Assembly: GCA_025618425.1 (NCBI GenBank)
Contig: CM046841.1
Location: forward strand, 10,922,654 to 10,986,653
DNA: 64,000 nucleotides
Source of the DNA: Heliocidaris tuberculata
Taxonomy: Eukaryota; Echinodermata; Echinoidea; Camarodonta; Echinometridae
Direction: 5' to 3'
Every line of letters starts with the position of its first letter. The first letter of the stretch is position 1. The notes beneath the pieces were generated by a model. It worked only from the letters and a program-made list of their open reading frames with translations, did no database searches and was not told the origin of the DNA. The translations under genes were made by a program, and so were the position numbers. Below, piece after piece: positions 1-11,093 of the stretch.

Positions 1-780
1 AGGCTAATATTTAGTGAACCGTAAATGGATCATAAAAAACGAAATGCGAACCCTACAAATTAACCAAACAATAAAATAATATTTCAAATGTACCCTCGAT
101 GATTACCGCTAGAGAAAAGGTGCAACAGAGTATGTACTGGGTATAATATTGGTATAAGGGAGAAACTGCATACTTTAGCTTGTACGTAATTATACAGTCA
201 CGTAGCTTGGGTCAATTAAGCCATCGGAGGGGAACTTACATAATGCATTATGGGGGAGGCACTAATCTTACATGATGGGTAAATACGACTTTATGAGGAA
301 ACGATTATGGGGAGGGTGGAGGATGGATCCTACGATCTTATATTATTTTGCTTTCAGTTACTCAATTTACATATTTTTTCGCCATTCGATTGAGGGGCAC
401 GTGGCTTCTCCCGCTCCCCTCCCGTGCCTCCACCTCAGCTACGTCACAGTTTACATACATATATATCGCTGACTGAACAATTTCTTTGAAGTGGGGCACT
501 GATGATCACAACCAACTCCATTGCTGAGCGACCTTCTAGGTCCTTTGGCCCAGAAAACGGGGAAAGATAGAGCAATAATACGTTACCAGATCAGGTGAAT
601 AAACGTCGAGAGAGCTGAATCTTGTTAGGCGGTTTAGATGACAGGATCTGTGGCATAGCAGTTAACTCGTGCACAGAATAGAGTTACGGCACGATTATGG
701 TAGGGACGTTCTTAATGTCTTTTCGGGTTTGTTCTGTTTTCTCCATGATAATGCTCTATTTCTCTAACGTCTTCCAAAAT

Positions 781-1908
781 GTGGGTTTTCACGGGGCATG
801 CGAACGATTCGCGAAGGATGCGAATGTGGAAAAAATGTCAAAGTCCAACATTCGTATTTTATGCTCAAAAAGTTCGCCAAACATGCTCGTGGGTTTTGAA
901 GCGTCGTCAACTGTTCGGAGGAGTCGTTTTTAGTTCGGCGGAAATTTCAAAAAAAGTTTGAATTTTTTTGCGACTGTTTCTAGTTAGTGATTTGTTCTCA
1001 AAAATGTCTGGAAAGCTTCGTCATATGCGCACGCAGTGGCGGATCCAGGGGGAGGGGGGCGGGGGACCCGGGCCCCCTCCCCTGGAACCAAAAAGGGGCC
1101 CAAAAAATGCTGAGGACTTTTTTTTTTTTTTTTTTTTTTGCTTGTCAGAGACTTTTTGAGTGAAAAGGGGGCCCCAAAATGCTGAGGACCTTTCTATTTT
1201 TTTTTTTTTTTTTTTGCTTGTCGTAAATTTTTAAAGTTAAAAAGGGGCCCAAAAATGCTGAGAATCTTTTTTTTTTGTTTGTTTGTTTGTTTGTTTGTTT
1301 GTTTGTTTTTCTTTTGCTTGTCAGAAAATTTTGTAAAGATTGAGCCCCCTCCCTCAAGATATCCTGGATCCGCCAGTGTGCGCAAGACCTATTCACGAGT
1401 GCAAAATCTACGTGAAACCCCAGACAGATTCCGACAGTTTCTAGAATGTCTCGCTCATGTCTCGCGTAAGTAGCAAAGTTCGTCCGATCATTTCCCGAAC
1501 TATTCACGAACTGTTTGCGTACTTCTTGAGAATAGGTGACTTCGCCAAAGAAGCAAACGCGAGCCTTTCACGTCGGGGCCCTCTGTTGATTCGCCTACCT
1601 TTCCCTACGATTAATTTGCGAATGTCACGAAGTATTCGCAAAGTATTCGCGAGCTACACACGAACAAAAACCGACGCTTTCGAGAACGTTTTGCGAATGT
1701 GTATGTGGACTGGTCATAATTCTGCAACGCTACACACGGCATTCGCACATACGTTGTGAGAACTACGCACAAACTGCGCAAGAATGGTTTACGACTCCAT
1801 TTTTGCAAAACACTATTCGGAGAAAAACTTCTCCAAATGTTGGACTTTGACATTTTTTTCCACATTCGCATCCTTCTCGAATCTTTCGCTTGCCCCATGA
1901 AAACCCAC
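781..1908. mobile_element. Foldback DNA transposon with terminal inverted repeats of about 73 bp
   Basis: Bases 781-853 match the reverse complement of 1836-1908 with only a few mismatches. Both arms contain the block GGATGCGAATGTGGAAAAAA followed by TGTCAAAGTCCAACAT. The interior is rich in TTCGC and GCGAA words and has no transposase. A hAT-type MITE (1034-1378) sits inside it, so this element is the older of the two. The short open frames here are by-products of the arms. I could not fix a target duplication, and the superfamily is unknown. Confidence 0.8.
1034..1378. mobile_element. hAT-like non-autonomous element (MITE) nested in the foldback element
   Basis: The ends are CAGTGGCGGATCCAGG and, on the other strand, CACTGGCGGATCCAGG, a typical hAT end pattern. 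The flanks TGCGCACG (1026-1033) and TGCGCAAG (1379-1386) form an 8-bp target duplication with one mismatch. The interior has three diverged copies of a module of roughly 75-85 bp: AAAAGGGGCCCAAAAAATGC, then GAGGAC, a long T run and GCTTGTC. No transposase is present. Confidence 0.85.
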
Positions 1909-2014
1909 CTTTAGTCCTTACCAATGTCAACTTTCTGGCTTTTTTCTCTCGTGGCAAGTTTCGAGGTTTTGTCGCGCTATCTATATCATAAAGGATATAG
2001 TCTAACCGGGATGA

Positions 2015-2265
2015 AACACTGTGAAAAGACTTGTAAACAGTGTGAAAATGACTTGAAAAACAGTGTAGAAACAGTTTGAAGAGGGTGTGAAAATAATGTG
2101 AGCACAGTGTAGAAACAATAATAATATAATGGGAACACAGTTTTATTGTACAAATAGTGTGAAAAAAAGTTTGAACACAAAGAGAAAAGAGCAAACAAAA
2201 AACAAAAAACATGTAAATATAGTGAGACACAGTGTAAAAAATAATGTGGGCAGAGTGTGTGTACC
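2015..2265. repeat. Degenerate minisatellite of ACAGTGTGAAAA type
   Basis: The words ACAGTGTGAAAA, ACAGTGTAGAAAC and AGTGTGAAAAA recur irregularly about every 15-30 bases. Open frames on the minus strand here are simply translations of this repeat. Confidence 0.7.
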
Positions 2266-2289
2266 ACTGAAAGCGTTTAGCTCTTATCC

Positions 2290-3830
2290 GTGCAGTCCGT
2301 GTTAGGTTCTGGGATTACCACAGTGTGAAACGAATGTACACAGTATTTCCAAACTTGGTCGGCATTCCTGACTATGGTCAAACTGTACCTCTTCTTTGCT
2401 AAATTTCTCCTGAGTGTTATGTAAATAAGGGTAACAAAGTTAAACAATGAGGCGGGTTTTGTTTTAATAAATAATTGATATTTTTGGCGGTTTTTAATAT
2501 TTTTTTTTTAGTTGATAGCGCCATATGTGCACAAAAATGTACCGTGTGTTGCGTTTAAGCTTTCATTTGTACATTATTATGTAGTCCAGCCCTTCGGCTG
2601 CTATCTGGAATTTGAAAGATACAATTTCAATTTCAGTTTATTGTTGTCATAATCAGATAGATATATTTTCGGATAATAGCGTTCAAAACTGGGTTGCGGT
2701 GTTAGGCATAATTATTGTCGTTTCCAGGACAACCTGGTTACAGGTTATTTTTCTCTGCTCTGATTACAAACTTTACCCACATAACGCTGTGAATGGTTCT
2801 CCTGTGTATACATTGTGGTTGTAAATGATCACGCTCAAATGCGATTTATCTTCTCTTTTAGCCCTCGCCCTTGGTCATGTTCGGATCCCTTCCTGCTCAC
2901 GTCCGAAAACATACACCCCGATAAGTCCCTCTACTGAATAGGAACTTGGCAGTGGCGTATCCAGAAAGATAAAGATGGGAGGGTTATCCGTTCCTACTAA
3001 CCTTCGAAAACATATACCCCGATAATATTCCGGAGGGGAGGGGGGGTGTAATTCTAACAAGACCATTTAGTCTATTCAGGAAAGGTGGCTTATGATAATC
3101 CCTTTTATTCTTATATGATGTCGAATCCAAATGATATTACTTACGGAATTTCATCAAGAATTCTAAGAGGGCCTCCATTTTTTTCTTGTTCTTTCTTTTC
3201 TTTGCTTAAGTGGGACATGATTTGGCATTGGGCACATAAGAACTGGTCAACTTAAAAATCAGCCATTAAAAAAGAGATGGTTAAAAAAAACGCTGTGGTG
3301 CACGGGACTCCCTCTTTCAGACTAGTCTAGGGATGGTAATGTATCTAGGCAGCTCCATGTGTTGTAGATCTATAACAATTTTTTTTTTCGGGGGGGGGGG
3401 GTGGACGCAAAGTTCATGTGCGCTTGGTACTCCACTGGTTTGAGGTAATACCGACTTTTCGATTTTCGACTGGTACGAGATTACGTCCAGTTGAATCTCT
3501 GCGCATGCGTTACGTCGTCTCCCTCGTCCACTAGCCTGATCGAGAATGCGTCAACCATGGTTTTGCCGTCCTTTCTAAAACGTGAACGTCACTCTTAGCC
3601 ATGAAGTCATATGAAAGAGAGAAAACAAGAACTACTTAGGAAATGAAAGGAATAGAAGATGATAGCATGAAGTATAGAAATACATTTAAGAAAAGATGTG
3701 AAAAGAAAAGATGAGAGGAGAAAAACACGGATGTCACATTGCAAAAAAAAAAATTATCAAATATATTATTTAATTTCACGAAATAAGGAAAAAGAATGAA
3801 GTGAAATATACATGTGTAAGTTGTAGAGAG
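2290..3830. other. No gene recognised
   Basis: AT-rich sequence with short homopolymers. A hAT-like end (CAGTGGCGTATCCAG) occurs at about 2953 beside a diverged repeat, CGAAAACATACACCCCGATA at 2907 and a near copy at 3006. No matching right end was found. Confidence 0.6.
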
Positions 3831-3841
3831 ATGTGTGTAAG

Positions 3842-3867
3842 GAGAGAGAGAGAGAGAGAGAGAGAGA
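3842..3867. repeat. (GA)n microsatellite
   Basis: Uninterrupted GA dinucleotides. The matching tract in the second copy near 58085 is slightly longer, one of the length differences between the two copies. Confidence 0.95.
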
Positions 3868-4984
3868 AGAGTGAATGTGCCATCGGTCCTGGTGGTTGAG
3901 CAATTATTATGGAAATTTATACGGTGTTCCACTTAGGGCTGTATGTATTGTTTGGAAGGTTTGATGCCTAGCAATGAAAATAAAGTGGAATGGCATTACA
4001 CCTGTTATAAGACTTACATAAGCAGTGACTCTATTTTGTAACTAAGTGTATAGAAGCTGGTGTACTGGGATAACAGTTGATAGAGGCCACGCCCTATGAA
4101 GTTGTCTCGGTGTGCAGAGGGGTAGTAGCCTGCTCAAGACATGTAGACTGCTGCCATTTTCTGGTTGTCATTTGTGTTGCGAAAGACGTTACTTTTACTT
4201 TGAAAATTAGCTTCATAAACTTGGAAGTAAAATCGATACATTACCATCTGTAAGTGAGAAGATAAAATTATATTTCATATTATATTGATACCTGTATAAC
4301 TTTCTAATTTCATGAAGTTGAGATACGAGAAAAGTATTTCAAAAAGTTTTGTTTTTACATTTTCCTATCAAATGAAGTCTGTGAAAAGAAGACATTATGT
4401 ATTTATATGGATGTAATCCTAAATGTTGTTGTTATTATCGAATAGGAAAAGTCTAATAATGCTGTTCTTATATAACCTATAAGAAGAACCAATAGTAGAG
4501 GAATGTTTGTGCCTGAACTCTTTACATTTTAGATGGCACATATCTTGAGAGAAGGACTGATGTTTTCTACTGAGAGTCGATGGAAGCAGGACCGAGCAGG
4601 TGAACCGTTCACCGAAAGCATGGCATGTTCAGAGTGAATGATAGATGAACATTATGTTGAGCTGTATCAATCTACAAGCTGAAACTCTGAACGACTGACA
4701 TTTATTGTTCAAAGAAACGACATCGTCATTTTTGAATGAACTATGTAAATGTCGGTTCTAAAACTTTTACGCTTGAGAACTGAAGCAAAATTTCAATATG
4801 GAAGCGAGATATTGTTCGAAACAATATCAATTTCCAGGACGTATTATAAAGCTTGTTCCTAAATTTTGTACTTTGGTACAAGGGATGACTCAGTTGGATA
4901 AACTTAAAAGAATTCTTTTTTCAGCTTAAATTAAGAGGTTAACAAATGTGTAAAAAAGAAAGTCATATTGACTGCTCTAAAATT

Positions 4985-5330
4985 CAACGTGGATATTTCA
5001 GATCCACTTGTATTTTAATATAAGAAATATGTTGTGAGAAGAGTTTAATTAAAAAGGGTCTATGAACAGAGGTTGATTGAAATGCTATTCGAGGTGAAGT
5101 GGACAGTTCAGGTCTGCTTTTCACATAAGACATTAGTGGTTGATTTTTGTGCTGAGGATGTACGGTGGTCGATTGGAACTTAAAGTTTTGTACTGAAATA
5201 AGCGGACAGTGCAGGTCTGTTATGTATGTACCTAGAAATACTTGTTAGAAATGAAGATTGGAAGGTTGATATAATTTACAGATTTGTTATAAATATTAAG
5301 ACATATTTAGACAATTCAGGTCTACTTATA
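4985..5330. repeat. Four diverged units of about 105 bp
   Basis: The block GGACAGTTCAGGTCTGCTT recurs in variant form near 4991, 5100, 5205 and 5309, and GGTTGAT follows in most units. The surrounding 3930-5580 has no recognisable gene. It contains AATAAA-type words near 5472 and 5499, so an old retroelement end is possible but not shown. Confidence 0.45.
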
Positions 5331-5589
5331 AAGGTTGATATATACATATACATACTTATATATCTCATTTAGAAATATTGTGAAGAGTCGTAGTAAGGGA
5401 GAATCGTGAACAGTTCCTTATACAGGAGTTGAGTGTGCGGAGTATATTAAAATCTTCTTTTGTTCTTCAAGGAATAAACACTTTAGTCTGATTTATAATA
5501 AAATCGGTTGTGATTACGAGTATCGCAAATGGCATGTATTTGGGATTCTTTATTTTGAGTTTTACCATGTGACAACGGATAAACAAAAT

Positions 5590-5940
5590 AAAAGATAGAA
5601 TGAGAAGATAGAAGAACAAACTAGAAAATCATATTATATCCTCTTTAAAAGAAAAAAAATCGAAAGATAGAAAGAGGAATGAAAGGAGAAAAAACAAAGA
5701 ATAACATGAGAAATTATAGAAAGGGAAAAAAGAGAAAAACAAAGAATAACATAAGGACAGAGAAAAGGAGGAATGAAAGGAGGAAAAAAGAATAACATAA
5801 GGCAGAAGGAAAGATAAATGACAGGATAAAAACGAAAATAACATAGTGAAAAGGAGAAACAAACGTAACAGAAGAAAAAATAAATACGGAAAGATAGAAA
5901 GTGAAATGACAGGAGAAAAACTAAAAATAACATGATAAAG
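5590..5940. repeat. Purine-rich minisatellite, unit about 55 bp
   Basis: Variants of GAAAGATAGAAAG, GAATGAAAGGAGAAAAA and AAAGAATAACAT repeat in order several times. The S/F/L-rich open frames on the opposite strand are translations of it. The second copy lies at about 59834-60180. Confidence 0.75.
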
Positions 5941-7228
5941 TTAAGACGTCATGCCGTTCCAGTCCACGTCGACTGAAATCTAAATTGTTTTTAACACTAT
6001 AGTCAACTTAAATAGTCGACGTGATGGTCATGCTTCACCGGTAGACGTAGACGCCGTCCACGTCCACCCGATCGAAAACTCCCTGTTGAAAAGCACAGTG
6101 GCCTTAGAGGTCAGTTTTTCACTTCGAGCGTGGAAAACTAGACAGAAACAAGTTATATTTGTTTTCTTCCCTTTCCGTTACTAAGCAACAAGGCCGGGCA
6201 GTCTTACCGAAGAGCGATGCAAATGAAGGGTTGTGTTTACGAGCAAGGGTTACCGATACTCTTTAAAATGCAAAACCACTGACCTCGGAGAAGCTGGATA
6301 CTTCGCAAAACCTTGGGGAAAACACCTGATTGACGCTAAGATTAGCTTAGCGTGACGAAAATTGTTGAAAGCGAAAGCTTACGGTCAAAATGATCATTTT
6401 TAGGAGTTTAAAAGTAATAAAATATGTGTAACTGACAACTTGTATATTTACGCAATATTTCAGTTGCATTTTTCATATTTTTTTTTAGTTGGATATTCAA
6501 GAGCAAAAACACCCGATATTATGCCATGATATTTATGTAGCCATTCAGATAACTCCAGATATTAAATTATTTTTAAATGGATTTGTCAATTCACAGCTGC
6601 AAATATAGATTTATAGAGGGTGAACTAACCAGAAACGAAAATTTCTCGAATGACATCTTGGGATTTGCTAAATCACATTGATACAATTATCGGACAAAGC
6701 AGTTTAGGGCACTTGAAAAGTCCTCATGAAATCTAACAATTTCATTGTAGGATTCAGTGGGACATCTTGGGACGTTACAGACGCTGATTTGAAATCTGAC
6801 CTTAGCAGAATACCAGTAAATAGCTAGTGTATATCCTTTGAAAGAATATTTATCAGTCTTCCATAAATCAGCTTTTCTTAAAATTTAAAAATAACCCTTT
6901 TTTATAAAAGTACGAAGCTATTCCATCTTTAACCTTTAAATGGGAGACACTTGCTTGAGTCTTCTAGAATAGATACTTCTATAAGTTAGTTTGGCATAGT
7001 TTGACAAAACTATTTAAAAAAAAAAACTCTCTTTGGTTTGATGATTTCATGGTGATTGGAAAGCATATTAAAAAAAACCACATTAACTTATACAGCCTCC
7101 AGATGAAGTGCGACCAGGGTGACATATAAAGGAAGAACATGAGGAGTGGAAGATAGAGAGGACATTTCCTTAAATCCTCTCCATCGGTCTTTTCCCTCTC
7201 CCACGCTCCTTATGAAATGTGGCATGTT

Positions 7229-7396
7229 TTACTTCAGGCTTTCTTTATCCTGACACCCATGGCGCTCCTGCAGTTCTTGGGAACCATCTCCAGGAGGAAT
7301 TATCTTTATGACACGTTCAGTCGAGTCATCCAAGAAAAAACATCCACGTACTTGATGTAAAGGGAACATGAGCTTGGCATCAATGCAAATGAGCGC
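7229..7396 (-). CDS. Candidate terminal exon, unknown protein (minus strand)
   Basis: Read on the minus strand, an AG at 7398-7397 after a pyrimidine-leaning stretch is followed by 55 open codons and TAA at 7231-7229. The peptide begins ALICIDAKLMFPLHQVRGC and ends QERHGCQDKESLK; its middle is charged and mixed in composition (FFLDDSTERV, then IKIIPPGDG). It has too few codons after its first ATG to be a conventional long ORF. The only difference I see from the copy at 61473-61640 changes CAA to CAG, a silent Gln change, which mildly supports coding. I recognise no domain and no upstream exon, so it may be a chance open frame. Confidence 0.3.
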   Translation of the reverse strand, partial: ALICIDAKLMFPLHQVRGCFFLDDSTERVIKIIPPGDGSQELQERHGCQDKESLK

Positions 7397-7740
7397 CTTG
7401 GATGACAGACAAGGTAAATCGTTTATTAGCTTAAATGTCTATCATGATCTGTTATTTCTGCATCCAATATTCCTTCCGACAAGAAAGGAACATTTGAATT
7501 CCCAAAGTCCATTTGCTAAAAGAGAAAATGCAAAATCTACACTAGAAGTAATGGATTACTCTGTATTGTCTTTTGTCTGGCACTGTCGTCAAAGCCCCCG
7601 TGAAGGATAGCAAAAGATATCACAAATAACTTGAAAAATAACTTTTTGTTAATTAAACATAAGTACATCTATGTCCATTTTGTAATGATAAAAAAGGATG
7701 ATGATGATGTTAACAATGAAAGCGTACTACATATTATAAA

Positions 7741-7768
7741 TGATAATAATGATGATGATGATGATAAT

Positions 7769-7801
<33 letters not shown>

Positions 7802-8018
7802 GATGATAAAAATAACAATAATAATAGTAATAATAATTCATAATGATAAGTATAAAATGATAATAACAATAATATTAGTAATAATGATGATAATAATAGT
7901 AATGATAATAATAATAATAACAACAACAACAATAATAATAATAATAATACTACTACTACTACCAATAATAATAATAATAATACTACTAATACTACTAATA
8001 ATAATAATAATAATAATG

Positions 8019-8054
<36 letters not shown>

Positions 8055-8067
8055 TTGATAATAATAA
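7741..8067. repeat. Compound (AAT)n/(GAT)n/(ACT)n trinucleotide tract
   Basis: About 330 bases of trinucleotide repeats with interspersed AAC and ACT units. The second copy (about 61985-62320) differs in length and interruptions. Poly-Ile, poly-Leu and poly-Asn open frames here are artefacts. Confidence 0.95.
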
Positions 8068-8905
8068 CAATACTCATAATCAAATGTTAATAATGACATG
8101 CCAAATTAAAGAGTACAAATTATAAGCATGTCTCTATTCTGCGAAACAACAAGTAGAAGAAAAAATAAATAAATAGAAACAGGGCATGTTCTTTTTCCCG
8201 TAGCCACCAAAAACATACATTTAAAGAACATTTATTTTAGATAAGAAGGCAGATCTTAAAGTCTTTTAAAGTTATGATCACTATAAGAATTAGATGTTAA
8301 AGTTATATCTAAAAAAATCTCGACACACATATTCTTGTTGCAATATCTATAAACCTGAGAATGGTGATGAGGTTATACACTTTGCGAGAGAGTTGTTTGA
8401 CGTGGCATGTTGGTTAAATGGATGTTTTTGTCTCCCCTGTCACGTCGTGAAGTATAATTCATTGCAAACTTGTGAAATGATACGTCTTCTAATGTGGAGA
8501 CCCGATGTCTGCTGACATGCAAAGAGGATGATCATTATACAGAAATCGCTCTGTTGCATTACATCACTTAATAGCACACGACCCATCCATTATCATCGGT
8601 TCAGTCCACTGCTATTTCTTAGTGAAGCTCCGATGACTTTCTTTATATCTTTTTGAGAAAAAAATATTTGTAGAATGAAAAACGACGCAACCACATAGGT
8701 CGTGCTTGTGGTTTTAAACTTAAGCCTCTCTCATAACTTAAATCAAATTTATCAAAGATATTGTTCTTGATTAAAAAACAGGAAGGGGAAATTTGTTATA
8801 TACTATATCGATTACTTTAACGCCCTTAACGCTTATATTCTCAATTATGACCGAAATAAGAATAGCACTTCCTTCTTTCGATTACAAAAAAAAAAAAAAA
8901 CCCAT

Positions 8906-8974
8906 GACTACTAAATTACCCCATTCCCATAGCCTTTATAGAGGGAAAATCCGGCCGGGTAGGCAATGAGTTAA
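8906..8974. mobile_element. Remnant of a very short TTAA-flanked MITE
   Basis: It shares ATGACTACTAAATT, ATTCCCATAG, CCGG and GTAGGCAATGAGTTAA with the intact element at 15390-15461. The left TTAA is lost in an A-run; the right TTAA is at 8971-8974. It is repeated in the second copy near 63152-63221. Confidence 0.55.
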
Positions 8975-9299
8975 TCTTTTTTTTTAGTCTAATGCCTGAT
9001 TAAAGAATTGAATGTCATTCAAGAATTGAATGTCTTTCAGTATGTTATTCTTTTTATTTTTTTTATTGTTTAACCATATGTCAGCGAGCAAATGATTACA
9101 TAAGCACTGTCCCTTTGTTGATCGAAACAAAATATGGAAGGGAATTTCATGAATTAATGAGAAATCTATTATAAGTACATTAAAAATTATTGTGATAGGC
9201 TTACATCATTTATCTTAATTGCTCCGGGGTTTTTTTTTTTCTTTATTTCTTTCTTTCTTTCATATCTATCCCTTTCGGGGTCATCGACTTTCACCAAGT

Positions 9300-9316
9300 C
9301 TTTCTCCCCCACCTCC

Positions 9317-9359
<43 letters not shown>

Positions 9360-9515
9360 TATCTATCTCTAACTCTCTCTGGCTATATACCTCTCTCTCT
9401 CTCTCTCTTTCACACACACAGGCCCCCTCTCTTTCAAGCACAAATATACACCCACACACATTCTCTCTCTCTCTCCGTTCCCTCTTTTTCTTTCGGTCTC
9501 TTTTTCGCTTTCCTT
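9300..9515. repeat. Pyrimidine-rich CT microsatellite region
   Basis: Long CT runs broken by CACACA and TATC units. The second copy (about 63548-63765) has longer runs. Open frames on both strands here are low-complexity (S/L/F or E/R) and not genes. Confidence 0.9.
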
Positions 9516-10099
9516 CAACCCCCCATGAGCTCACTAGAATCTTTTTTCCACGAACTCACAATTTGGGCATCGATACGTTTCACTTTGTGATGCTGACTGT
9601 CCCGTTGTGACACTGCAAAATAAATCAGTATCGAAATATCACTCTTCGTCCGTCATGCTTTGGTTGTGCTCAGCTTAAACCACTCGGAAATCCCCTGGGC
9701 GCCATCACACTACCACATGAATATGATTTGATGGGTAACATTGACTCATTTCGAGACTAGGTCTGGGGCATTCATCATGTTTAATGTCTCCTGAATCGAT
9801 CCCGTGCATATTTTGTATTCAGTACTGGAGCAAGGTGAAGTATGAGAGAAAAGTTCACCGTCACGATGACACTTTTGTCTTCACCCTTCCATTGTAGAGT
9901 TAAATTTCTTAATGATCGCAAATGATTTCGAGGCCTGATTAAAAAGTAAAATAATACTAGAGGTTGATGAACTTGTTTGAAAATGGGGAAGGCATGATGC
10001 GTGTCTATACGGATATATTCGTATGAGGGCTTGTCCAGACGATGGAAATTAATTCTGAATAGATTCATACTTACTGTCCTCATTCTCTACATCTGCAAT

Positions 10100-11093
10100 G
10101 TTAATGAAAGATTTTTATAAAGCTTTCGATAGGTTTAATCACAATGTTTTGGTTTAAAAACTTTTAAACTTTGGAGTGAGACTATGCCTTGTTAGCTGGA
10201 TTATGAATCGACTGCAGTGTGTAATATATAGTGGTTAAAAGAATCACATTGGAATGTGATAAATACTGGGGTTCCGCAAGGAACTAAACTCGGCCCAATA
10301 TTGTTCTTAGTACTCATGAATTATGCATGTCAAAATTGTGCAATGCCTTATTTTGAATATGTTGACGATTTATCTATAGTGGAAAGCAGGAAAATGTGTG
10401 AACCTTTTAAGTTACCAGAGGAACTTTGTAATTTGCAGGAATGGTCCAATAGGAATGATATGAAATTAAATGCCTCAAAATGTGCAGTAATGCTAGTCTC
10501 ATTTAGTAAGGAACAAGTACAATTGGAAGCACTGTCTATTGCTGACGTTCAACTAAGAAGTGTAGAATCTGTTAAAATACTAGGATTGATAATACAGAAT
10601 GATTTAAAATGGGACAAGCACATTAATGATCTCTTGAAAAGATGCAATAAAAAACTCTACATACTGAGAAGACTGAAGACATTCAACCTACCTTTAGAAG
10701 ACCTGCTTACTATATTTAAAGGGTATGTAAGACCGGTTGTAGAATACGGTGCCCCTGTGTTTAATGGGGATCTCATAAAACAGCAGATCAATGCACTTGA
10801 ATCAGTGCAAAAAAGAGCGTGCAGAATCATTATGGGTAGAAACTACATATCGTACACATTGGCGTTAGCAACATGTAATCTGATGACCCTTGAGCAAAGA
10901 ATAGAAAAAAACATGTCTGGGATTCGCACACACTCTGGAGAAAAGCTCATTTGCTTCAAAATGGCTGGTAAAGAAGAAAGAAAGCCACTCGTGTTTGAGA
11001 AACACGAATATGTCAACCCAATGCAAGTGCAAAACTAAAAGATTTAGAAAGAGCCCATTGCCACACATGATAGATCTACTTAATAATGAATAA
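10100..11093 (+). pseudogene. Non-LTR retrotransposon reverse transcriptase, degraded
   Basis: The main open stretch is 10256-11038. It holds the RT motif GVPQGTKLGPILF (just after 10260), the catalytic box YVDD at about 10358, then NDMKLNASKC and a KILGLIIQNDLKW block. The C-terminal portion has EYGAPVF and LESVQKRACRIIMG. Upstream, 10111-10160 encodes KDFYKAFDRFNHNVL, the preceding RT motif, in another frame with stops. Downstream, RFRKSPLPHMIDLLNNE continues in a shifted frame to a stop at about 11093. The frame starts at a GTG within the RT, so it is not a real N-terminus. It resembles the jockey/CR1-like group. It is a dead 5'-truncated copy. Confidence 0.88.

Larger units (their letters stand above)
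1..9746. repeat. Proximal copy of a 9.75-kb near-identical duplication
   Basis: This whole interval reappears in the same orientation at 54244-64000. The offset drifts from 54243 at the start to 54254 at the end because of small indels. Visible differences include T/C near 150, a 5-base insertion in copy 2 near 995 and changed microsatellite lengths near 7800 and 9340. The match is still running at both edges that can be tested, so its true ends lie outside the window or are hidden. It could be a real duplication or two alleles placed in one scaffold. Confidence 0.97.

Noticed and set aside
697..933. 78-codon frame identical in both copies
   Set aside because: It spans the arm of the foldback element and has no known domain; its conservation is explained by the recent duplication.
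3938..5537. Solo LTR of a retrotransposon
   Set aside because: AATAAA-like words and a 3' end of suitable look were seen, but no TG..CA ends with a matching target duplication could be found.
7740..8090. Poly-Ile, poly-Leu and Asn-rich frames
   Set aside because: They are translations of AAT/GAT microsatellites, on both strands and in both copies.
8294..8515. 73-codon frame conserved in both copies
   Set aside because: Cys-rich but without a domain pattern; conservation follows from the duplication itself.
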